From positions 45,222 to 109,221 of the forward strand of contig JAJRPG010000006.1 in the NCBI GenBank assembly GCA_024280855.1: a stretch of 64,000 bases of DNA, in the 5' to 3' direction. A program made the position numbers and the translations under genes. This document shows positions 1-11,311 of the stretch, piece after piece. How positions within the stretch are numbered: position 1 is the first letter of the stretch; each line of letters starts with the position of its first letter. The stretch is from Planctomycetota bacterium (GTDB lineage Bacteria; Planctomycetota; Phycisphaerae; UBA1845). A model generated the notes under the pieces. It was not told the DNA's origin. It did no database searches and worked only from the letters and a program-made list of their open reading frames with translations.

Positions 1-2
1 AC

Positions 3-1682
3 CCGCAAGGTCTTTGTGACGTGGCTTTGACACCTTGTGTGCTGGATGTGGATTGTCCGGGCGTTGGTGAAATGTGTCTTCCGAACCGATATTGCCAAGG
101 CGATTCGACGCCTTGTATCACCTCGGCGGATTGTGCTGTGGGGGATGCCTGCGTGGGTGTGATTGAAACGGTTATCCAGCTTCCGGGCGAGGGGCGATTT
201 ATTTTAGCGGCAAAAGCGAGTCCGTTGCGCACGGCTGAGTGGCGCTATGATTACGCTGTATTTAATATGAATTCTGATCGGTCGGGCGCGTTTTTCCGTG
301 TACCTGTGCCTATGAATCAACAGAACCGCGATTTGTTTTTTCGCGACGTTGACTATCACAGTGGCGAAGTTTTTGATCTGACTGACTGGGCGGCTGTGGA
401 AGCGGGCGACACGATTACATGGTCGGCCCATGTTTGTGTGGGGGGCGATGCAGACGGATCGTCTTGCGTGGGTGATGTCGATTGCCCTAATGGTGGGCTA
501 TGTCAGCCCTATCAACTGGACACCTGTGTAGGCGGTGATTTGGATGGTGCGTCATGCACGGACCATAGTGATTGTGCTGGCGCGGTGTCAGGTCAATGTA
601 GTGGTCCGCAGGCAAGGCAATGCACGATGGGCAATAACATTGGCGTGTCATGTTTTAATGACGGCGATTGTGTGAATGGTGGCGTGGGTAGCTGTACGCT
701 GTTGTTTCCGAGTTATGGTGCAAGTGTTAATAGTAACGCACTTCGATTTAGTACGATGTACAGTTTCGGATTCATTTCGCCAGCTCAGCCAGCTACGACG
801 ACGGTTACGCTTGGGTTATTCAAACCCGGAAGCAGTGACAGGATTACGGCATCTTCTGTCGGTCCTTCGGTGGGCCCTGCGGATTGCAACGGTAATAGTA
901 TTCCAGATGAATGCGACGTGGATTGTAACGCGCCGGGATGTTCTGGCGTTCCCATGTGCGGGCTAAAATCTGATTGTCAGCCGTTGGGTGTGGAGGGGCA
1001 TGGGATACCGGATGAATGCGAAGTCGCTTTTATTGACTGCAATGGCAATGGCGTCCCGGACAATTGTGACACCGACCCGTCAGACCCTGATGGCGATGGC
1101 CAAGTGAGTGGCGACTGCAATAGCAATGATTTTCCAGACGAATGTGAGCAGGATTGTGATGGTGACGGATTACCTAGTGCTTGCGATCGAATCTGTAATG
1201 GCACCGTAGACTTTGGCCAAGCTTGCTTTAATGATTCGCAGTGCGATGCGAACTCTTCTTGCGTGGACAATGAAGATACAGATGGCGACGGTTTATCGGA
1301 CTGCGAAGATTTGTGCCCGATGACAAATCCTGGCGGTTCGTGCGTGTGCCCTGACCCTGACCTTTGCTGCCTTTTTGGTGATCCAAATAGCACCTGTATT
1401 GGCGTTCAATCTATCTCGCTCTGCCTAAGTATTGGCTTTGAGCCAGTATGTCAGCTCGCTGCGGAATGTCGCGATGGATGTTTGCTTGGGGACATAGATG
1501 ACAATGGCGTGCGTGATTTGAGGGATATAGCTGGGCTTATGACGTGTTTTTCGGGGCATAGCAGTGTCACTGGATTTGCGACACCTTCGGCGGAGTGCTT
1601 GCGTGTGTTCGATGTTGATAATGACGGCACTGTGGAACAGGCCGATTTTTCAGCTTTTCAAGAGGGACTTCAAGGGCCTTGA
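3..1682 (+). CDS. Secreted Cys-rich, Ca-binding-repeat protein with C-terminal dockerin-like module (5' truncated by window edge)
   Basis: Frame is open to the left edge (PQGLCDVALTPC... before the GTG at 21). Repeated CVGGDxDGxSC / DCNGNxxPDEC motifs; C-terminal GDIDDNGVRDLRDIAGLM...FDVDNDGTVEQADFSAFQEGL. Confidence 0.8.
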   Translation, partial: PQGLCDVALTPCVLDVDCPGVGEMCLPNRYCQGDSTPCITSADCAVGDACVGVIETVIQLPGEGRFILAAKASPLRTAEWRYDYAVFNMNSDRSGAFFRVPVPMNQQNRDLFFRDVDYHSGEVFDLTDWAAVEAGDTITWSAHVCVGGDADGSSCVGDVDCPNGGLCQPYQLDTCVGGDLDGASCTDHSDCAGAVSGQCSGPQARQCTMGNNIGVSCFNDGDCVNGGVGSCTLLFPSYGASVNSNALRFSTMYSFGFISPAQPATTTVTLGLFKPGSSDRITASSVGPSVGPADCNGNSIPDECDVDCNAPGCSGVPMCGLKSDCQPLGVEGHGIPDECEVAFIDCNGNGVPDNCDTDPSDPDGDGQVSGDCNSNDFPDECEQDCDGDGLPSACDRICNGTVDFGQACFNDSQCDANSSCVDNEDTDGDGLSDCEDLCPMTNPGGSCVCPDPDLCCLFGDPNSTCIGVQSISLCLSIGFEPVCQLAAECRDGCLLGDIDDNGVRDLRDIAGLMTCFSGHSSVTGFATPSAECLRVFDVDNDGTVEQADFSAFQEGLQGP

Positions 1683-1801
1683 TATTCAGCATTAGAGAGG
1701 ATTTATCTGTAGACTATTGAGGGTCCGAGAAAAAATAGTTGTTGACTTGTATCGTTGAACGGCTGTAACCTATTAGGTGTAGTTCACTTGTTGGCGATTC
1801 G

Positions 1802-4363
1802 TTGATTTCACCAAATCCAGTGGAGGGGCACGGTGATTCGGATTCGGTATTTGGGGAGAGGTGTGTTTTGCAATTTTTGTCCCATAGGGCATTAGCTACT
1901 TTTGTGACGCGACCCATTCATGTTTGCGTGATGGCGCTGGCTATGATGGTCTGCGCGGATGTTGCGATAGGCGAAGGTACAGGCTCTGTGATTCAAGTCG
2001 GGGCTTGTTCTTTAGATTCTCAATGTGATGATTTTAACGCATGTACACTCGACGAATGCGTAACTAATGAATGCACGTTCACGGCAGTGGCTGGTTGCGT
2101 GCCTTGTATTTTTGATCCTGCGTGCCCACCTATTGATGTTGTGTTCATTATGGATACTTCCGGGTCAATGGCTGATGAGGCTTCGGCTTTGTGTTCGCAG
2201 ATGAACGACGTAGTCGCGGATTTGGCTATGGATGGCGTAGTGGTTAATCCGATATTTCTCGGAATCACAGAGACGCCGGGGCGACACCTTTCTTGTTTGA
2301 CTGACGACGTCGTTACGATGTTTGGTTCTGACGTTCCTGGCAATAACGGGACGTGCCAGTTTCCTGACACTTTTTCATCTCGTGAATCATGGGGGCCTGC
2401 GACGGCGATTGTCGCGGCTGAGTTTTCCTGGACCCCAGGCTCCAGGCGCATCATCATTCCTATCAGCGATGAAGGTTCTTGTGATGGTAGTTTTCCAGAT
2501 GGATGTAGCGATCCAGGCGCGGATAGGGACGCCATTGCTAACGCGATGGTGGTAGCTCGGGCTAATGATGTGATCGTTGCTCCGATTATTGGTACGGGCG
2601 CAGACCAATGTGTTTTGGATTTGGCTGCTGATTTGGCTGGTGGTACTGGTGGAGTGACGAAGCAAACACAAGACCCCGGTACTGATTTGGCGGGTGTTCT
2701 GTTTGAGATTATTCAGCAGTTCTGCGTTGACCCTTGTAATGACTTGGAACATTGCACGGTCAACGATGCTTGCGATGAAGCGGGAATTTGTTCGGGGACA
2801 CCTATTGATTCTATCACTTGTGTCACTGATGACGATTGTTTGTTCTCCGTATGCGATCTGCCTAGTGGGGTATGTTCTTGCGTGTTGGAGCCTGACCTGA
2901 TTCTTGAGCAGGCTGACTCTTCGATCATGTGTTATAATCAAGGTGATATATTCAATATAAATGTTTATCTTGGTGTCAGCTCTGCGGGCATTTTTGGCGG
3001 CCAATTCAATATTCAATATGATCCGAGTAAGCTCAAGTATATTTCAGTGTTGCCGGGTAGCGTAGCTGATATTGCTTCGCCGTTTAATTCGCAAGTCGCC
3101 AAAATCATTGACGAGGTTGGGGGCAGTATTTTTTATGCGATTGGTACACCGTTTTTGCATCCTGGCTCTAACGGGGGGGTGCCGATGGCTATGGTGACGT
3201 TTGAGGCGCTGACTTCTTGTGACAGCACGGATATATGTTTTATTAACGACGGACCTAAGAATACCTTGCTGACAGACACGAAGGGGTCATCTGTCACATA
3301 TCGTGCGCAATGCATGGATAATTTGCGAACTACTGGCGCGGCCCCGGAAATCGTTTGTCCAGCGAGTGTGACCACGAATTTGGATGCTAAAGCGACGACC
3401 GCAACAGTTGTTTGGGATGTCCCCCTAGCTACAGGGGGCTGCGATGGCCCACTCGTCGTTGATTGCTCTGCTACTGGTGACAATAGTCTGATCGATCCTA
3501 ATAATTTAATTACTGGCGGGGGCATCTTCCTGCCTGGTCATTATGAATTTCAGTGCATTGCTGTAGACAGTTGTGGCGCCTCGGCTGAATGTCAATGGAC
3601 GGTGGATGTAGCTAACATGCACACGATGGAAATTGAAGTCGAGTTGTCACCGTCTATTTTGGCGGATGAGCTGGATCGATGTATCGAATTAACATTTTAT
3701 AGCGACTGTTTCGGCGACCCGTTAGTCATTGATCAGGACGTGACCTTCGAGAGGGTTCGCGACACAGCTTTTGCACGGCTAACTATAGATCTTCCTCGTG
3801 GCATTTATTCTTGTGTTACAGCGAGAGATACCAAACACACGTTGCCCTCTTCGAGTCGGGTGACCATTTCCGGGGATGTATATCAAGCTAAGTGTGTTGG
3901 TGATCCGTTATTGAATGGTAATTGGCTGATCGGTGGCAATTTGGACGGTAATGCGACGATAGATCTCGTCGATTTGGCCACGTTGATTGCTGAAATGAAT
4001 AGTGTTGTGGATCCGAACACGCCGTGCGGGACGGTTGGCCCTCATGCTGACATCAATGGGGACGGCGTTGTTGATGCATTGGACGAGGCATTTATTTTGG
4101 AATCGTACCAGCAATTTGCACTGACTACTTGTTGTCCACTAGTTGCGCCAAGTTCCGTTTCAAACTCCAACGAGTTGGTTACGTCGCTTACTATGAAAGA
4201 GCTGCGACAGCATGGGTGGCCTGAGTTGGAAGCTGCTGACACGAATGCAGACGGTAAGGTTGATGCCTCAGAGCTGATGACTTTCGGAAATCGAAGAAGC
4301 ACATCAATCGACCAGAAATTCAGACCCAAGCGCGGTGACTCTCGCGGCTTACTCCGTCGGTAA
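1802..4363 (+). CDS. Secreted multidomain protein: VWA (DTSGS MIDAS), cohesin-like, HYR-like, dockerin-like and EF-hand-like segments
   Basis: DVVFIMDTSGSM; GDIFNINVYLGVSSAGIFGGQFNIQYDPSKLKYIS; PEIVCPASVTTN...; GNLDGNATIDLVDLATLI...DINGDGVVDALDEAF; TNADGKVDASEL. True start may be downstream, e.g. ATG at 1931. Confidence 0.75.
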   Translation: MISPNPVEGHGDSDSVFGERCVLQFLSHRALATFVTRPIHVCVMALAMMVCADVAIGEGTGSVIQVGACSLDSQCDDFNACTLDECVTNECTFTAVAGCVPCIFDPACPPIDVVFIMDTSGSMADEASALCSQMNDVVADLAMDGVVVNPIFLGITETPGRHLSCLTDDVVTMFGSDVPGNNGTCQFPDTFSSRESWGPATAIVAAEFSWTPGSRRIIIPISDEGSCDGSFPDGCSDPGADRDAIANAMVVARANDVIVAPIIGTGADQCVLDLAADLAGGTGGVTKQTQDPGTDLAGVLFEIIQQFCVDPCNDLEHCTVNDACDEAGICSGTPIDSITCVTDDDCLFSVCDLPSGVCSCVLEPDLILEQADSSIMCYNQGDIFNINVYLGVSSAGIFGGQFNIQYDPSKLKYISVLPGSVADIASPFNSQVAKIIDEVGGSIFYAIGTPFLHPGSNGGVPMAMVTFEALTSCDSTDICFINDGPKNTLLTDTKGSSVTYRAQCMDNLRTTGAAPEIVCPASVTTNLDAKATTATVVWDVPLATGGCDGPLVVDCSATGDNSLIDPNNLITGGGIFLPGHYEFQCIAVDSCGASAECQWTVDVANMHTMEIEVELSPSILADELDRCIELTFYSDCFGDPLVIDQDVTFERVRDTAFARLTIDLPRGIYSCVTARDTKHTLPSSSRVTISGDVYQAKCVGDPLLNGNWLIGGNLDGNATIDLVDLATLIAEMNSVVDPNTPCGTVGPHADINGDGVVDALDEAFILESYQQFALTTCCPLVAPSSVSNSNELVTSLTMKELRQHGWPELEAADTNADGKVDASELMTFGNRRSTSIDQKFRPKRGDSRGLLRR

Positions 4364-4573
4364 TCGTCAGGATAGTCATTTTAGATCAAACGATATCACT
4401 ATCTCCATAGCTAGGATGTGCTTGTTGCAATGCGCGCGGACTAGGCCATAATTCCACCAGGGCGACATAGCCTTGGTATAGCCCTGCTGTTAGCTTTCTG
4501 GGGTTGAAAACTTGACGATTGGCTGTGCCTAGCATACCGTCTCTCTCTTAGGTGCTGGATCGAAAGGTACCCG

Positions 4574-6076
4574 ATGATGGCTAAGGATAAAGTCGCTCCT
4601 GATGGGGCGATGCAGCGAATTCAATCTGAGTCTTTGACTTTTGACGATGTCCTGCTGCTTCCGCGCCGTTCTTCAGTTCTCCCCGACAATATCGATCTAC
4701 AAACTCGATTGACGCGTGATATTACGCTGAACATCCCGTTGGTATCCGCAGCTATGGATACCGTGACGGAATCTCGATTGGCTATCAGTCTTGCCCAAGA
4801 GGGTGGGATTGGGATTATTCATAAGAATTTGACCATCGAGGCCCAGTGTCGACAGGTCAATATCGTGAAGCGTTCGGAAAGCGGTGTCATTATTGATCCG
4901 GTGACGTTGGCTCCGGATGAGCCTGTCACGCGGGCTAAGGAAGTGATGACGCTGCAGAATATCTCCGGCGTGCCCATTATTGATCCAGGCCGCGGACTCG
5001 TGGGGATTATCACGCGCCGTGATATGAAATATCTCGAAAGCGAGCATCTCAAAATACGCGATGTGATGACTGCTCAACACTTAGTCACCGGCCCTCCGGG
5101 GACGAGCTTGGCTGAGGCGTGGGAAATTCTGAAACGCAAGAAAGTCGAAAAACTTCTACTTATAGATAATGACAACAAGCTCACCGGGCTGATTACCATG
5201 CGCGATATTGAGCGTAGTCGCCATTTCCCGGTTAGTTGTAAGGATGATCGAGGCCGACTTCGGGTCGGGGCGGCGGTCGGCGTGCATGACTATGATCGCG
5301 TAGAAGCGCTCATTGCCAGCGATGTTGACGTGGTTGTGGTGGACACGGCTCACGGCCATAGCGACAACGTGATTGATACGATCAAAGAGATTAAGAAACG
5401 TCATAACATCAATATCGTAGCTGGTAACATTGCGACGGCTGAGGCGGCTAAGGATTTGATTGAAGCTGGGGCTGATGCGTTGAAGGTTGGCATTGGACCT
5501 GGCAGCATTTGCACGACGCGCATTGTGTCTGGTGTTGGCGTTCCGCAACTTAGTGCGGTGTTGAATGTTTGTTCCGTAGCGAATGCGGCTGGTGTTCCGG
5601 TGATTGCTGATGGCGGTGTTCGTCAGTCAGGCGATATTAGCAAGGCCTTGGCTGCCGGGGCGCACACGGTGATGCTTGGCTCGTTGTTTGCGGGTTTGGA
5701 AGAAGCGCCTGGCGAAACGGTGACGTGGCGCGGGCGTCGGTTTAAGGAATATCGCGGGATGGGTTCGCTGGGGGCGATGGTGAAAGGCTCGGCGGAGCGA
5801 TATGGCCAAGATGCCAGCGCGCCGTCTCGAAAGCTGGTTCCTGAAGGGGTGGAAGGTCGCGTACCTTATCGTGGGCCTTTGTCGGAATTTGTATATCAAC
5901 TGGTTGGTGGCATTCGTTCGGGTATGGGGTATTGTGGAACGGCGACGATTGACGATCTTAGAACATTAGCGACGTTTACGCGGGTAACCGCTGCGGGCGT
6001 TACGGAATCTCGGCCACACGATGTGACCGTTACGAAAGAATCACCGAACTTCGCTATGGAGAGCCATAATGATTAA
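4574..6076 (+). CDS. guaB: IMP dehydrogenase
   Basis: 500 aa; [16 protein letters not shown] pair, [20 protein letters not shown] catalytic loop, [12 protein letters not shown]-like C-terminus. Confidence 0.97.
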   Translation: MMAKDKVAPDGAMQRIQSESLTFDDVLLLPRRSSVLPDNIDLQTRLTRDITLNIPLVSAAMDTVTESRLAISLAQEGGIGIIHKNLTIEAQCRQVNIVKRSESGVIIDPVTLAPDEPVTRAKEVMTLQNISGVPIIDPGRGLVGIITRRDMKYLESEHLKIRDVMTAQHLVTGPPGTSLAEAWEILKRKKVEKLLLIDNDNKLTGLITMRDIERSRHFPVSCKDDRGRLRVGAAVGVHDYDRVEALIASDVDVVVVDTAHGHSDNVIDTIKEIKKRHNINIVAGNIATAEAAKDLIEAGADALKVGIGPGSICTTRIVSGVGVPQLSAVLNVCSVANAAGVPVIADGGVRQSGDISKALAAGAHTVMLGSLFAGLEEAPGETVTWRGRRFKEYRGMGSLGAMVKGSAERYGQDASAPSRKLVPEGVEGRVPYRGPLSEFVYQLVGGIRSGMGYCGTATIDDLRTLATFTRVTAAGVTESRPHDVTVTKESPNFAMESHND

Positions 6077-6539
6077 GTCAACTAACCGAATGGCATTGAG
6101 CTTTGTATCGTTAGCTTGTTTGTTTGTGCAGACAGGCTGCTCGTTGATAGCGAATCCGAATTACGATGAGCTGGCGAGTCAGCCGATGGTCATGACGCCC
6201 TCAGAGTGTGGGGTTCGCCGGGCTGATGTGATGGTCGCTAGTCAGCAGGTTCGGTCTTTTGGTGTGGTGTCATGTGCGGCACATACCAGCGGCTTGACTC
6301 ATGGCCCTTTGTTTTTTGAAGATCCCTATGTGCTTAACGGTAGCGACGACGGCCAATTTGCCTGGACGTTCGAAGAGCCTTTCCACTTCTTGCTCGGCCC
6401 GGTTCGCTATGGCGTTAACCTGGCGTTTATGCCTGTTAGTGCGGTCGTGAATCCCCCTTGGATACCGGTTACGGTAGCTGACGCTGGCGTCGCTGAGCCA
6501 CAAGAAGAATCCGTCGGTGCGATTAAAGAAATTGAGTGA
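6069..6539 (+). CDS. Putative lipoprotein of unknown function
   Basis: Hydrophobic N-terminus with lipobox-like ...FVQTGCS; overlaps the guaB stop by 8 nt. Confidence 0.6.
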   Translation: MIKSTNRMALSFVSLACLFVQTGCSLIANPNYDELASQPMVMTPSECGVRRADVMVASQQVRSFGVVSCAAHTSGLTHGPLFFEDPYVLNGSDDGQFAWTFEEPFHFLLGPVRYGVNLAFMPVSAVVNPPWIPVTVADAGVAEPQEESVGAIKEIE

Positions 6540-6676
6540 CATCGCTGCGGCATTTTCGAACGCGCCTCGTCATCGGCTCGGATACTTGTTAGTGGCTCAC
6601 GCCAAGACGCTCAGCTAACACTCAATTAGGCAGTCGATCTGCTTTTGGCGTTCATAGAGAGATAAGACGAAAAGGC

Positions 6677-7639
6677 TTGACACTTATAGATCATCCAACT
6701 TCAACTACAGTTTTGCGTTGCTCGGCCTGTGGCCAACTGGTAGGGCCTGAGCGTGAAGCGCAATGCACTTTGTGTGGTTTTCAGTTCGGCGATGATCGAG
6801 TGACGGGCGCGGATGTTTCGCCTTATGCCAAGCAATTCGCCAGCAGGCAGAGAGGTTTGTGGCCTATGTGCCATTGGGTTTACTTCGCGGGCAGCCATCG
6901 TCTGAAACATTTGGCACTGATGCGCAGCTCGGCTGCTTCTCGAAGATTCGCTTGGCTGATGATGACGATGACGGCTCTCGCCCTTGGCGTTTTTCAGCTA
7001 TCAATTGTAGGTTGGCGCGGCGTGACGTCATTGGCAGCTGTAGAGGAGACGGGTTCGATAACCCCGGCTGGGCAGCTTTGGCGACATGTGGCTTCTCGCG
7101 CTCGTCCGCTGCCTGCAGGCCTTGCCCCGCAGACGGCGGTAGATTTTTGGTGGAATCCTGCTCAGTCTGCGACCGGGTTCGTGTTGGGTTTGTTAAGCGG
7201 AGGAATATCGCTATGGTTTTTCCTGTGGTTGATGCGGGCGGGTTTAGCGAAGTCGCATCGCCTAGCTTATAGACATGAGCTGCGCATGTCGGCTGCGATT
7301 CATTATAGCATGGCTTGGCTAGTCCCACTTGGCGTGACGTGCGCGGTTATGTTATTTTTACCGTTGATACAAGCCGGGTATATTGTCGGTTGGCTTGGCG
7401 TATCTGCGCCGGATGTGCTAGAGATATCGGCGAGCATCGTCGCGGCGATAGGCCTGATTTTGTGGTGGTTTTGGCTTTTAAGATTAGGCGCAACCGCACC
7501 GCAGGATACGCGGCAACGGGTGGTGGCGTTCATGGCGATTGGCCCCCCGGCTATTGTTACGGGATTGGCTTTTGCGTGGTGGTACGGTGTGTGCGGCGTG
7601 CAAAATTTGTTATTTAAGATGATGCGTATAGATTTTTAA
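6677..7639 (+). CDS. Zinc-ribbon membrane protein of unknown function
   Basis: N-terminal CSACGQ...CTLCG followed by several hydrophobic helices; TTG start; lies between guaB and guaA. Confidence 0.65.
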   Translation: MTLIDHPTSTTVLRCSACGQLVGPEREAQCTLCGFQFGDDRVTGADVSPYAKQFASRQRGLWPMCHWVYFAGSHRLKHLALMRSSAASRRFAWLMMTMTALALGVFQLSIVGWRGVTSLAAVEETGSITPAGQLWRHVASRARPLPAGLAPQTAVDFWWNPAQSATGFVLGLLSGGISLWFFLWLMRAGLAKSHRLAYRHELRMSAAIHYSMAWLVPLGVTCAVMLFLPLIQAGYIVGWLGVSAPDVLEISASIVAAIGLILWWFWLLRLGATAPQDTRQRVVAFMAIGPPAIVTGLAFAWWYGVCGVQNLLFKMMRIDF

Positions 7640-7657
7640 GGGTGTGATGAGGCAAAC

Positions 7658-9208
7658 ATGAAACCAGCAACCATAGTCATCATCGATTTCGGTAGTCAAT
7701 TTGTACAACTAATCGCTCGGCGAGTGCGCGAAAATCGGGTGCATAGCATTATCGTTTCGCCAAGCATCACGCTGCAAGAGATACGCGATCATAACGCAGT
7801 TGGCATCATTTTTTCAGGCGGGCCTGCTAGCGTGTACGCGGACGATGCGCCGAAGTGCGCGCCGGAGATTATGGACATGGGGCTTCCCGTGCTGGGCATT
7901 TGTTATGGCATGCAACTGGCCTGCGATTTATTGGGCAGCGACGTCGGCGCAGGAAATTCGCGGGAGTATGGCCGCACGCAGGTTGAGATTGTGGCGGAGG
8001 ATGCACTACTAAACCATGTACCCACCCAAGCTACGGTGTGGATGAGTCATGGCGACATTGTCAAAACACTCTCCGATGATTTCGTGGCATTAGCTAAGAC
8101 GGACACTTGCCCTTACGCGGCGATGAGACATAAAAGCAGGCCGATGTACGGGGTGCAGTTTCATCCGGAGGTTTTTCATACGCCGTGCGGTAATCAGATT
8201 ATTCGCAACTTTCTTTATGACATCTGTCATTGCACCGGCGATTGGCAGGTGGACCATGTAGCTGATGATGCGATTAAGACCATTCGTGAGAAGGTCGGCG
8301 AGACCGATCGGGTCATTTGCGGTTTGTCTGGCGGGGTGGACAGCAGCGTAGTCGCGGCGTTGATTCACGAGGCGATTGGCGATCGGCTGATTTGTATTTA
8401 TGTCGATAACGGTTTGATGCGAAACCGCGAGACCGATCTCGTGGAGGCGACTTTTAAGCAACATTTCAATATGAACCTGCGATGCGTCGATGCGTCGGAA
8501 AGTTTTTTGACTAAATTGAAAGGCGTGACTGATCCGCAAGAGAAGCGGAAGATCATTGGCCATGAGTTCATAGAGGTGTTTAAGGCTGAGGCGGAAAAAA
8601 TTGATGGCGCGCGTTTTCTTGCCCAAGGCACACTCTATCCAGACGTGATTGAATCTGGTCATAGCGCGTCGGGGGCGACGGCTAATATCAAGCTTCATCA
8701 TAATGTGGGCGGGTTGCCCAAGGAGCTTGGCTTTGAATTGGTCGAGCCTTTGCGCGATCTTTTTAAGGACGAGGTTCGCCGGGTGGGTGAGCATCTGGGC
8801 TTACCGGAGGAGATTGTCTGGCGACACCCTTTCCCTGGTCCGGGCTTAGCGGTGCGTATTATGGGTGATATTACGCCTGAGCGATTGAGCATTCTGCGAG
8901 ATGCTGACGACGTAATTCTTGAGGAGATTCGCTCAGCTGGTTGGTATAATATAATTGCGCAGGCGTTTGGTGTGTTGCTGCCAATTAGTACCGTTGGGGT
9001 GATGGGTGATGATCGGTCTTACGCTGGTCAGCATGTGATTGCGGTTCGCTTTGTGGAGAGTGCCGACTTCATGACAGCTGATTGGGTGCGGGTTGATTAT
9101 GAAGTGCTAGGCCGGATTTCGACGCGGATTATCAACGAAGTCGAAGGGGTCAATCGCGTGGTTTATGACATTTCATCTAAGCCGCCTTCTACGATTGAGT
9201 GGGAATAG
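7658..9208 (+). CDS. guaA: GMP synthase (glutamine-hydrolysing)
   Basis: 516 aa; GATase GICYGMQ, PP-loop [11 protein letters not shown]-terminal PPSTIEWE. Confidence 0.98.
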   Translation: MKPATIVIIDFGSQFVQLIARRVRENRVHSIIVSPSITLQEIRDHNAVGIIFSGGPASVYADDAPKCAPEIMDMGLPVLGICYGMQLACDLLGSDVGAGNSREYGRTQVEIVAEDALLNHVPTQATVWMSHGDIVKTLSDDFVALAKTDTCPYAAMRHKSRPMYGVQFHPEVFHTPCGNQIIRNFLYDICHCTGDWQVDHVADDAIKTIREKVGETDRVICGLSGGVDSSVVAALIHEAIGDRLICIYVDNGLMRNRETDLVEATFKQHFNMNLRCVDASESFLTKLKGVTDPQEKRKIIGHEFIEVFKAEAEKIDGARFLAQGTLYPDVIESGHSASGATANIKLHHNVGGLPKELGFELVEPLRDLFKDEVRRVGEHLGLPEEIVWRHPFPGPGLAVRIMGDITPERLSILRDADDVILEEIRSAGWYNIIAQAFGVLLPISTVGVMGDDRSYAGQHVIAVRFVESADFMTADWVRVDYEVLGRISTRIINEVEGVNRVVYDISSKPPSTIEWE

Positions 9209-9458
9209 TAAGGTCTACCCCCCCGCACAAATAAAAACAGGTGGCCCGCATTTTTTAGTGTTTATTACCTAATTTTGTTGATGTAGCTATACACGCAAGA
9301 CTTATAGGATGGCTGCTTTCATCATATCTGGGCCTAGTTACTTAGGTCTGAGTATTCGGACGATGCCAGGGTATTTCTGCTGTCGCCTACCCGTCATTAC
9401 CAGTCGATAACACGCATAGTGTACCTGTTGGCTAGAAGAACCATGCGGCGATAATTTT

Positions 9459-10412
9459 ATGTATAACTCAGAATTGCTGCGCAACCCTTCGTCCACCTAT
9501 CCCCATTCGCACGCGGCGTCTATCGCGATTGCGCCTACTGATGATATCTTTGTCACTTGGTACGCTTACCCGGAGGATGAAACACGTGATGCGGTTTTGA
9601 TGCTCGCGCGACGCAGGCCTGGCGCGAGGCTCTTTGATAAACCTATTCGAATCATGGAGCAGTTGACAAAATCGCTAGGGAATCCGGTCATCTTTTTTGA
9701 TCAATTTGGCACGTTGCATTTGCTGTTCGTCTCGCTTCATGGCCATTATTGGGATAGCGCCAAGCTGTATGCGACTAATAGTGAGAATTTGGGGCAGACC
9801 TGGTCTACGCCACATGTGCTGCAATTATCTGATGGCGTTATGTTGAGATATCCGCCCATCGTCCGAACCAATACCTATATGTTGTTGCCCGCTTATAACG
9901 AAAAAACCAACCAGACGGTCATGCTGATGGGTGGCCCTGATGGTGAGGGATGGTATGAGGTTGACCATTTTGATGGTCTGCAAGCTATCCAGGGAAATAT
10001 CGTAAGGCGGGACGAAAAAAACCTCACGATGATTCTTCGGCCTTATGGACAGGAACGATGTTGTATGCGATGTATGTCCAGCGATGATGGCAAGACTTGG
10101 ATGCCGGTGATGCGCACGACGCTGCCCAACCCGTTGTCCGGTGCGGCTGCATTTTCAATGGATGGTACGCTTTGTGTGGTATACAACCATACGACTGAAC
10201 ATCGTCGGTATCCCATCAGTTTTTCCAGTTCAACGAATCAGGGAACGTCATGGTCCGAGCCGATACATCTTGATGCAACGGAGCATGAGCTTTCGTACCC
10301 TGCGTTCACCGTTGATAAGAATGGTGTTGCCCACGGCGTCTATACGTTTGGTCGAACGGCTATTCAGTATGTGGCGTTTGATACAAGCTGGTGGAAAAAT
10401 CATGGCGTATGA
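9459..10412 (+). CDS. BNR/sialidase-like repeat protein
   Basis: Asp-box-like motifs: TNSENLGQTWSTP, SSDDGKTWMPV, SSTNQGTSWSEP. Confidence 0.6.
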   Translation: MYNSELLRNPSSTYPHSHAASIAIAPTDDIFVTWYAYPEDETRDAVLMLARRRPGARLFDKPIRIMEQLTKSLGNPVIFFDQFGTLHLLFVSLHGHYWDSAKLYATNSENLGQTWSTPHVLQLSDGVMLRYPPIVRTNTYMLLPAYNEKTNQTVMLMGGPDGEGWYEVDHFDGLQAIQGNIVRRDEKNLTMILRPYGQERCCMRCMSSDDGKTWMPVMRTTLPNPLSGAAAFSMDGTLCVVYNHTTEHRRYPISFSSSTNQGTSWSEPIHLDATEHELSYPAFTVDKNGVAHGVYTFGRTAIQYVAFDTSWWKNHGV

Positions 10413-11010
10413 GAAAATAGCCGACTTCAAAAATCTGCACAGGGGTAAGAATGCTTTTATTCTTGCGTCAGGCCCATCGCTTGCGCAGATGGATTTGTCG
10501 CTGTTAAGCCGTCGCATCGTGATTGGTTTGAACCGCTCGAGTATTACCTTCCCAGAAACACATTACCACTGCACGATGGACCTTCGCATGTTCAACGAGT
10601 TTGAGACGCTGCTCCGTAAGAGCCGATATTTGTTCACGCTCGAAGACAGGCCATTTGGCATCCCCATTCATTTGTTAGGCTCAGAAGGGTTTAGCTTTGA
10701 CCTGGAAGAGGGGGTTTATAGCGGGTATACGGTTTCGTATTTGGCAATGCAGTTGGCGATTTATATGGGCTTTAAGAAAATCTTTTATCTTGGCCTGGAC
10801 CTGAAGCACGATAAAGGGCAGACGCACTTCTTCGGGCGGGACCAGGTTTCAGCCAATCATGAAAACACTGAAATTCCCAAAATGATTCGCATGATGGGTC
10901 ATGCGGCGGAGGTGTTAGCTGATACAGATATTAAGGTTTACAACTGTAGCCCAGATACCGCGCTGACCTGCTTCGAGCGGGTAACGCTGGACTGGGCGTT
11001 GCAGCAATAG
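10402..11010 (+). CDS. DUF115 / MptE-like (6-hydroxymethylpterin pyrophosphokinase-like) domain protein
   Basis: ATG at 10402 overlaps the upstream stop; GKNAFILASGPSLAQMD and IYMGFKKIFYLGLDLKH motifs. The ORF-track start at 10141 is too early (out-of-frame overlap with the upstream gene). Confidence 0.6.
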   Translation: MAYEKIADFKNLHRGKNAFILASGPSLAQMDLSLLSRRIVIGLNRSSITFPETHYHCTMDLRMFNEFETLLRKSRYLFTLEDRPFGIPIHLLGSEGFSFDLEEGVYSGYTVSYLAMQLAIYMGFKKIFYLGLDLKHDKGQTHFFGRDQVSANHENTEIPKMIRMMGHAAEVLADTDIKVYNCSPDTALTCFERVTLDWALQQ

Positions 11011-11311
11011 TTCGACGTGAATTCTCTCACCGCCTGCATGACAGTTTTTGGTGGGCATCTTTCAGAGCACGGGGCGCGAGCCCTGTGACCAGGCTGGTGT
11101 CGCGAAATTGCGGTGTTTGTACTCATCGTGTCCGTGGGCTTGCGCCCAAAGCTCTGACCTCGCTTACCGCTTTTATGATGGCATCGATCAAACCGCCAAA
11201 ACTGTCACGCACCCCTACCAACCTGTTCGCATGTTCGATTGACGGTCTATCTTGTCTGACTATGATCGACTCAGCGAATAAATATTGGTCATACTTTTCA
11301 GGACGATCTCA

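Noticed and set aside
5627-5899. Antisense ORFs in guaB and other housekeeping genes
   Set aside because: Shadow ORFs opposite strongly conserved genes with no independent support.
10141-10401. N-terminal 87 aa of the 10141-11010 ORF
   Set aside because: Overlaps the BNR gene out of frame; homology starts at ATG 10402.
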